DNA from: Corynebacterium sp.
GTDB taxonomy: Bacteria > Actinomycetota > Actinomycetes > Mycobacteriales > Mycobacteriaceae
Assembly (NCBI RefSeq): GCF_030532715.1
Contig: NZ_JAUNKO010000007.1
Coordinates: 1 to 64,000, forward strand
Length of the DNA stretch: 64,000 nt
Reading direction: 5' to 3'
Positions 60,892 to 64,000 of the stretch are shown one piece after another (within the stretch, counting starts at the first letter, position 1; each line of letters starts with the position of its first letter). The notes under the pieces were generated by a model, which had not been told where the DNA came from, did no database searches, and worked only from the letters and a program-made list of their open reading frames with translations. Both the position numbers and the translations under genes were made by a program.

Positions 60892-61089
60892 ATGAATATG
60901 GCACATGAAGATAACGGAACGTTTTTGACTGTCGCTGAGGTCGCGGAGATTATGCGCGTCTCAAAGATGACGGTGTACCGTCTGGTTCACTCCGGTGAAC
61001 TCCCCGCCGTGCGGGTAGGTCGTTCGTTCCGGGTACATGAGAACGCGGTCAACGAGTACCTAGACTCCTCTTACTACAACGTGGGCTGA
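60892..61089 (+). CDS. BldC-like helix-turn-helix DNA-binding protein
   Basis: A 65-residue excisionase-type/MerR-like winged-helix protein: FLTVAEVAEIMRVSKMTVYRLVHSGELPAVRVGRSFRVHE covers almost all of it, with the recognition helix near residues 26-36. Actinobacterial relatives include BldC, which binds direct repeats cooperatively. The gene lies between proC and the bS22 gene, as in mycobacteria. Met codons at 60892 and 60898 are both possible; GAAGGG lies 4 or 10 nt upstream respectively. It is preceded by a large hairpin. Confidence 0.88.
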   Translation: MNMAHEDNGTFLTVAEVAEIMRVSKMTVYRLVHSGELPAVRVGRSFRVHENAVNEYLDSSYYNVG

Positions 61090-61259
61090 CGTAGGGCTGA
61101 TCCTCTTTTGTTCCACAGTGGGGCCAACTGTAAGATTGTGGACATTCGTGTCAGCGCCGAGGCGGCGTGAAAACCACCTCGTGCCGAGCCGCGTGTGCAC
61201 TATGGCGTCCGCTGGCAGGTCAGTACGTACATCACCGATTGTGAAGTGAGGGACACCCC

Positions 61260-61361
61260 ATGGGTTCTGTCATCAAAAAGCGCCGCAAGCGCATGTCTAA
61301 GAAAAAGCACCGCAAATTGCTTCGCCGCACCCGCGTTCAACGCCGGAAACTCGGTAAGTAA
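61260..61361 (+). CDS. 30S ribosomal protein bS22 (33 aa)
   Basis: The 33-residue, extremely basic peptide reads [19 protein letters not shown] and continues with [14 protein letters not shown]. This is the AURKAIP1/COX24-type protein found as bS22 in mycobacterial 30S subunits, conserved in actinobacteria and easily missed because of its size. A GTGAGGG site lies 6 nt before the ATG, and a strong terminator follows directly. The neighbours (BldC-like gene before, HAD phosphatase after) are those expected from mycobacteria. Confidence 0.93.
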
Positions 61362-61366
61362 AAACA

Positions 61367-61398
61367 TCGCCCTAGGAACCTCCCAGGGCGAGTTTTTT
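61367..61398 (+). terminator. Rho-independent terminator after bS22
   Basis: A 7-bp stem (TCGCCCT with AGGGCGA) and 11-nt loop are followed by G and a run of six T. It is 5 bp after the bS22 stop. Confidence 0.9.
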
Positions 61399-61478
61399 AT
61401 GCGCATGTTGGGGCTGGCCGGGGTGGGGTGAGTGAAGCCGAAATCGGGCGGACAACCTCCGTTGCTATTTTCGGGTTG

Positions 61479-62504
61479 CTATTTGCGGCGCCCGCGACCG
61501 CGCCACCTTCGATAGCTCAGGGATGCGGCGAGAAGGGTCGGTAAACCGTAGGTACGAACTGCTTTGCGGATATTGCGGTAGTCCTGGATGCGCCACCCCC
61601 GCCGGGTGGCTTCTCGCCGGAGTTTTGAATCCGGATTGATCGCTACGGCTGTGCCAACCATGGACAGCATGGGGATATCGTTGATGGAGTCCGAATATGC
61701 GGTGCAGCGCCCGAGGTCTAGTCCTTCTACCGCGGCAAGGGCGGCGACTGCGTGCCGCTTGCCGGGACCGTGCAGGATGTCGCCCACGAGGCGGCCGGTG
61801 AATACCCCGTCTTCGGATTCGGCCACCGTACCGAGCGCACCGGTAAAACCCAGCTTGCGGGCCAAGATTTGCGCGAGTTGCACTGGGGTGGCGGTGACCA
61901 GCCAGACTTGTTCGCCCTCAGCGAGGTGCATTTCGGCGAGCTTTCGGGTGCCTGGCCAGATTTTTTCCACCATGCGGTCGTCGACGATTTCCTCGCACAG
62001 CGCCACAAGCTCGTCCACCGAACGTCCTTGGATAAATTCCAGGGCTTGTTGACGCCCCTGCGCCACATCGGTGGCGTTTTCGGATCCGGTAATTCGGAAC
62101 TTTACTTGCTGCCAGGCGATGGGGATGACTTCGCTGGGTTTGAAGTAGCCGCGCCGGGCTAGGCCCATCATGAACACGATGATGGAGGCGCCTTGGATGA
62201 GGGTGTTGTCTACGTCAAAAAAGGCGGCGGCGGTGACGCTTTCGCCGTTGCGTTCGGGTGGGCCGCCGGCGGCTTCTTCTGACCCAGAGACTGTTTCGAT
62301 GCCGGAGGCGAACTCAGCCACGTCGAGATCGAACGCTTCGGCGACGGCCGCGAGGCCAGCTGTGCGTTGTTCTGCCTCGCCCACAGGGGGCAGGGCGTGT
62401 TCCTCAAGAAAACGCCGGAGATTGCCGCGGGAGGCGGCTAGGCTTGCTAGGTAATCCTCAGGCGCAGGCTCGAAACCGGGGGTTGTCACGTGGCTGTTCC
62501 TCAT
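61479..62504 (-). CDS. HAD-IB family phosphatase (SerB1-like)
   Basis: The 341-residue protein contains a HAD-IB hydrolase domain: motif [14 protein letters not shown] (about residues 97-109), motif [10 protein letters not shown], a Lys in GPGKRHAV, and motif [14 protein letters not shown]. Relatives are annotated as phosphoserine phosphatase-like (SerB1) or as putative lipid-head-group phosphatases; the substrate is not certain. The N-terminal 80 residues are variable and acidic, and the C-terminus is strongly basic ([10 protein letters not shown]). ATG 62504 is selected; the open frame to 62699 overlaps the divergent glutaredoxin-like gene and is unlikely to be translated. Confidence 0.87.
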   Translation of the reverse strand: MRNSHVTTPGFEPAPEDYLASLAASRGNLRRFLEEHALPPVGEAEQRTAGLAAVAEAFDLDVAEFASGIETVSGSEEAAGGPPERNGESVTAAAFFDVDNTLIQGASIIVFMMGLARRGYFKPSEVIPIAWQQVKFRITGSENATDVAQGRQQALEFIQGRSVDELVALCEEIVDDRMVEKIWPGTRKLAEMHLAEGEQVWLVTATPVQLAQILARKLGFTGALGTVAESEDGVFTGRLVGDILHGPGKRHAVAALAAVEGLDLGRCTAYSDSINDIPMLSMVGTAVAINPDSKLRREATRRGWRIQDYRNIRKAVRTYGLPTLLAASLSYRRWRGRGRRK

Positions 62505-62567
62505 GTGGCGGGAGTGGGTATCGTCTCCAATCGTAGGCAAGTGGCGTGAGCGTAAGGAAAAACTAGG

Positions 62568-62810
62568 ATGTCTCAACCCCATTCGGTGCAGCTCTTGGTG
62601 CGAAAATCGTGTGGTTCGTGTGCGCGGGTGCGCGCCGAAATTGAAGCCCCCGTGGTCGCCACGGGCGCGCTTTTCTCGGTCGCGGATGTTGATGATCACC
62701 CCGCGCTGGCGCTGGAGTTTGGGGATAGGGTGCCCGTTGTCCTCGTCGATGATGAAGAGTTTGCTTGTTGGGAAGTAGATTTATCTGAGTTAGTGCAGGC
62801 TTTGTTGTAG
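62568..62810 (+). CDS. Glutaredoxin-like protein (DUF836)
   Basis: The 80-residue thioredoxin-fold protein has a redox motif CGSC (Cys near residues 15 and 18) after the first strand LLVRKS, the cis-Pro in [13 protein letters not shown], and a C-terminal helix. DUF836 proteins are small glutaredoxin-like thiol proteins. The gene lies just before hemA, as in mycobacteria, and may be cotranscribed with it through a hairpin. The start is ATG 62568. Confidence 0.88.
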   Translation: MSQPHSVQLLVRKSCGSCARVRAEIEAPVVATGALFSVADVDDHPALALEFGDRVPVVLVDDEEFACWEVDLSELVQALL

Positions 62811-62836
62811 CTAGACTTACGGCAGGATACGGTTGT

Positions 62837-62858
62837 AAATCATCCTTTTGGATGATTT
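62837..62858 (+). promoter_or_regulatory. Hairpin between the glutaredoxin-like gene and hemA
   Basis: A 9-bp perfect stem (AAATCATCC with GGATGATTT) with a TTTT loop, followed by TCTTG, lies 21 bp before the hemA start. It may terminate the upstream transcript, or act in the hemA leader, since its 3' arm is just upstream of the AAAGGTGGG ribosome binding site. Confidence 0.5.
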
Positions 62859-62879
62859 TCTTGTTACGAAAGGTGGGCT

Positions 62880-64000
62880 ATGAGCGTGCTTGTGGTCGGG
62901 ATGTCATACCGATCAGCGCCTGTGGCTGTTCTTGAACAGGTCAGCATGGACGATGCCGCGCGGGCTCGCGTGGCCACCGGCCTTGTTGCTTGCCCTTCGT
63001 TGTCTGAGGCAATGATAGTTTCTACCTGCAACCGGATGGAAATATACGCGGTGACCACCAGCTTTAACACCGGTGTGAATGAGGTGGTTGAGGTCCTGCA
63101 CAACGCCAGCAACGTGGATATTGATGTGCTGCGCAGCCACCTTTACGTGCGGTACGCGGATGCCGCCGCCGAGCACATGCTGGTGGTGGCCGCCGGACTC
63201 GATTCCATGGTGGTTGGGGAACAGCAGATTATTGGCCAAGTTCGGTTGGCGTATCAGCAGGCGCGCGAGCACGGCACGGCTGGCCCGTTTTTGCATTCGC
63301 TTGCGCAATGTGCCCTGCACACCGGCAAGCGTGTGCACACCGAAACGGATATCGACGACGCAGGTGCCTCCATGGTGTCCTTCGCCTTTGAGGAAGCGGT
63401 CGGCCAGCAAGAATTGCACGGTAAGACCGCGATGGTGATTGGCGCGGGCGTGATGGCGTCGTTGGCGGCTACCCATTTGGGTCGGCTGGGCGTGGCAAAG
63501 CTAGTCCTGTCCAATCGAACGCGTAGCCGGGCAGAAATCCTCGCTGAGCATTCCCGCGAGGCGAATGTACCTGCGGAAGTTGTGGATTTTGCGCGGCGCG
63601 CTGAAGCCCTCCGGGACGTGGATATTGTGGTTTCCGCTACCGGGTCGGATATTTTTACGGTGACCAGCGCTGACATTCCCGCCGGTCGGCCGCTGACGCT
63701 GATTGACCTGTCAATGCCCCGTGATATTGAGGATCAGGTCGGCGAGCTGCCGGGTGTGAACCTGGTAAACATTGAACGATTGCACCGCGCTCGGAAGGAA
63801 GCGACTATGCATGTGGATGCCCTTGATATCGTGGCCGAGGAGTTGAATGCCTACACGTCGGCGCAGCGGGTCCGCGATGTGGTTCCAGCGGTGGCGGCGC
63901 TGCGTAGGCAGGCTTCCGAACTGGTGGATTTGGAGCTGGAACGCCTGAACCAGCGCACCCCCATGATGGGGGAAGAGGAGCGGGCGGAGGTGACGCGGAC
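62880..64000 (+). CDS. hemA: Glutamyl-tRNA reductase, 5' part (runs off right edge)
   Basis: HemA reduces glutamyl-tRNA(Glu) to glutamate-1-semialdehyde, the first committed step of tetrapyrrole synthesis in bacteria with the C5 pathway. 373 codons are visible and the frame is open at the window edge. It shows GMSYRSAPV at the start, the catalytic Cys in IVSTCNRMEIYAV (Cys50), GLDSMVVGEQQIIGQV (about residues 106-121), the NADPH-binding VIGAGVMA (about 183-190) and LSNRTRSRAE. ATG 62880 has AAAGGTGGG just upstream. Confidence 0.96.
   Translation, partial: MSVLVVGMSYRSAPVAVLEQVSMDDAARARVATGLVACPSLSEAMIVSTCNRMEIYAVTTSFNTGVNEVVEVLHNASNVDIDVLRSHLYVRYADAAAEHMLVVAAGLDSMVVGEQQIIGQVRLAYQQAREHGTAGPFLHSLAQCALHTGKRVHTETDIDDAGASMVSFAFEEAVGQQELHGKTAMVIGAGVMASLAATHLGRLGVAKLVLSNRTRSRAEILAEHSREANVPAEVVDFARRAEALRDVDIVVSATGSDIFTVTSADIPAGRPLTLIDLSMPRDIEDQVGELPGVNLVNIERLHRARKEATMHVDALDIVAEELNAYTSAQRVRDVVPAVAALRRQASELVDLELERLNQRTPMMGEEERAEVTR

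Noticed and set aside
1..64000. tRNA, rRNA, CRISPR arrays, insertion sequences and prophage genes.
   Set aside because: None was recognised on either strand by eye. A tRNAscan-SE and ISfinder run would be decisive.

Overview
The window is high-GC actinobacterial DNA, most likely from a Corynebacterium. The evidence is a single-chain type I fatty acid synthase of about 3000 residues, mycothiol glycosyltransferase MshA, an LmeA-type lipid-binding protein, a cutinase-like hydrolase, frequent leaderless or GTG starts, and the gene order mshA-gpmA-senX3-regX3-ppx-(membrane protein)-proC-(small HTH)-bS22-(HAD phosphatase)-(glutaredoxin-like)-hemA. That order closely parallels the one I recall from mycobacteria. 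No tRNA, rRNA, CRISPR array or transposase was seen.

Layout. 1-514: a minus-strand gene running off the left edge, with a duplicated N-terminal segment and degenerate 18-bp repeats. 0.8-2.4 kb: two membrane proteins (DUF445, DUF2516). 2.5-11.5 kb: type I FAS on the minus strand, with two perfect palindromes and a TetR regulator upstream. 12.5-14.9 kb: purU, two YbjN-like proteins and a DeoC-like protein without catalytic residues. 14.9-17.7 kb: a bacteriocin-type ABC exporter operon headed by a broken lactococcin-972-like peptide gene. 18.0-21.2 kb: LmeA-like, methyltransferase and DUF2505 genes, then murB. 

21.4-39.4 kb: a tightly packed biosynthetic and transport cluster. It holds an ECF S-component, a fused ECF ATPase-ATPase-EcfT protein, a fatty-acyl-AMP-ligase-like enzyme, a 1969-residue NRPS (carrier-Cy-A[Cys]-PCP-Cy-PCP-TE), a saccharopine-dehydrogenase-like reductase, a DrrA-type ATPase with two DrrB-type permeases, a methyltransferase, and two half-size ABC exporter-fold proteins that resemble the YbtP/YbtQ and IrtA/IrtB pairs. 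The parts match pyochelin/yersiniabactin chemistry (carboxylate starter, two cysteines cyclised to thiazolines, one reduction, one methylation, thioesterase release), but the starter enzyme is an acyl rather than an aryl ligase. A metallophore is the most economical reading. 39.5-49 kb: further accessory genes, namely a cutinase, a DUF3267 metalloprotease-like protein, two paralogous DHA2 drug exporters, two divergent TetR regulators around an unusual TGTACA array, a DJ-1/old-yellow-enzyme fusion and an ABC-class ATPase.

49.2-64 kb: core genes again, with ogt, fadD, mshA, gpmA, the SenX3-RegX3 phosphate two-component system, ppx, a membrane protein with nine acidic PPW repeats, proC, a BldC-like DNA-binding protein behind a large RNA hairpin, the 33-residue ribosomal protein bS22, a HAD-IB phosphatase, a glutaredoxin-like protein and the 5' part of hemA. 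The main candidate for an undescribed system is the acyl-thiazoline NRPS cluster. Secondary leads are the TGTACA operator array, the PPW-repeat protein, the broken bacteriocin locus and the hairpin leader before the BldC-like gene.
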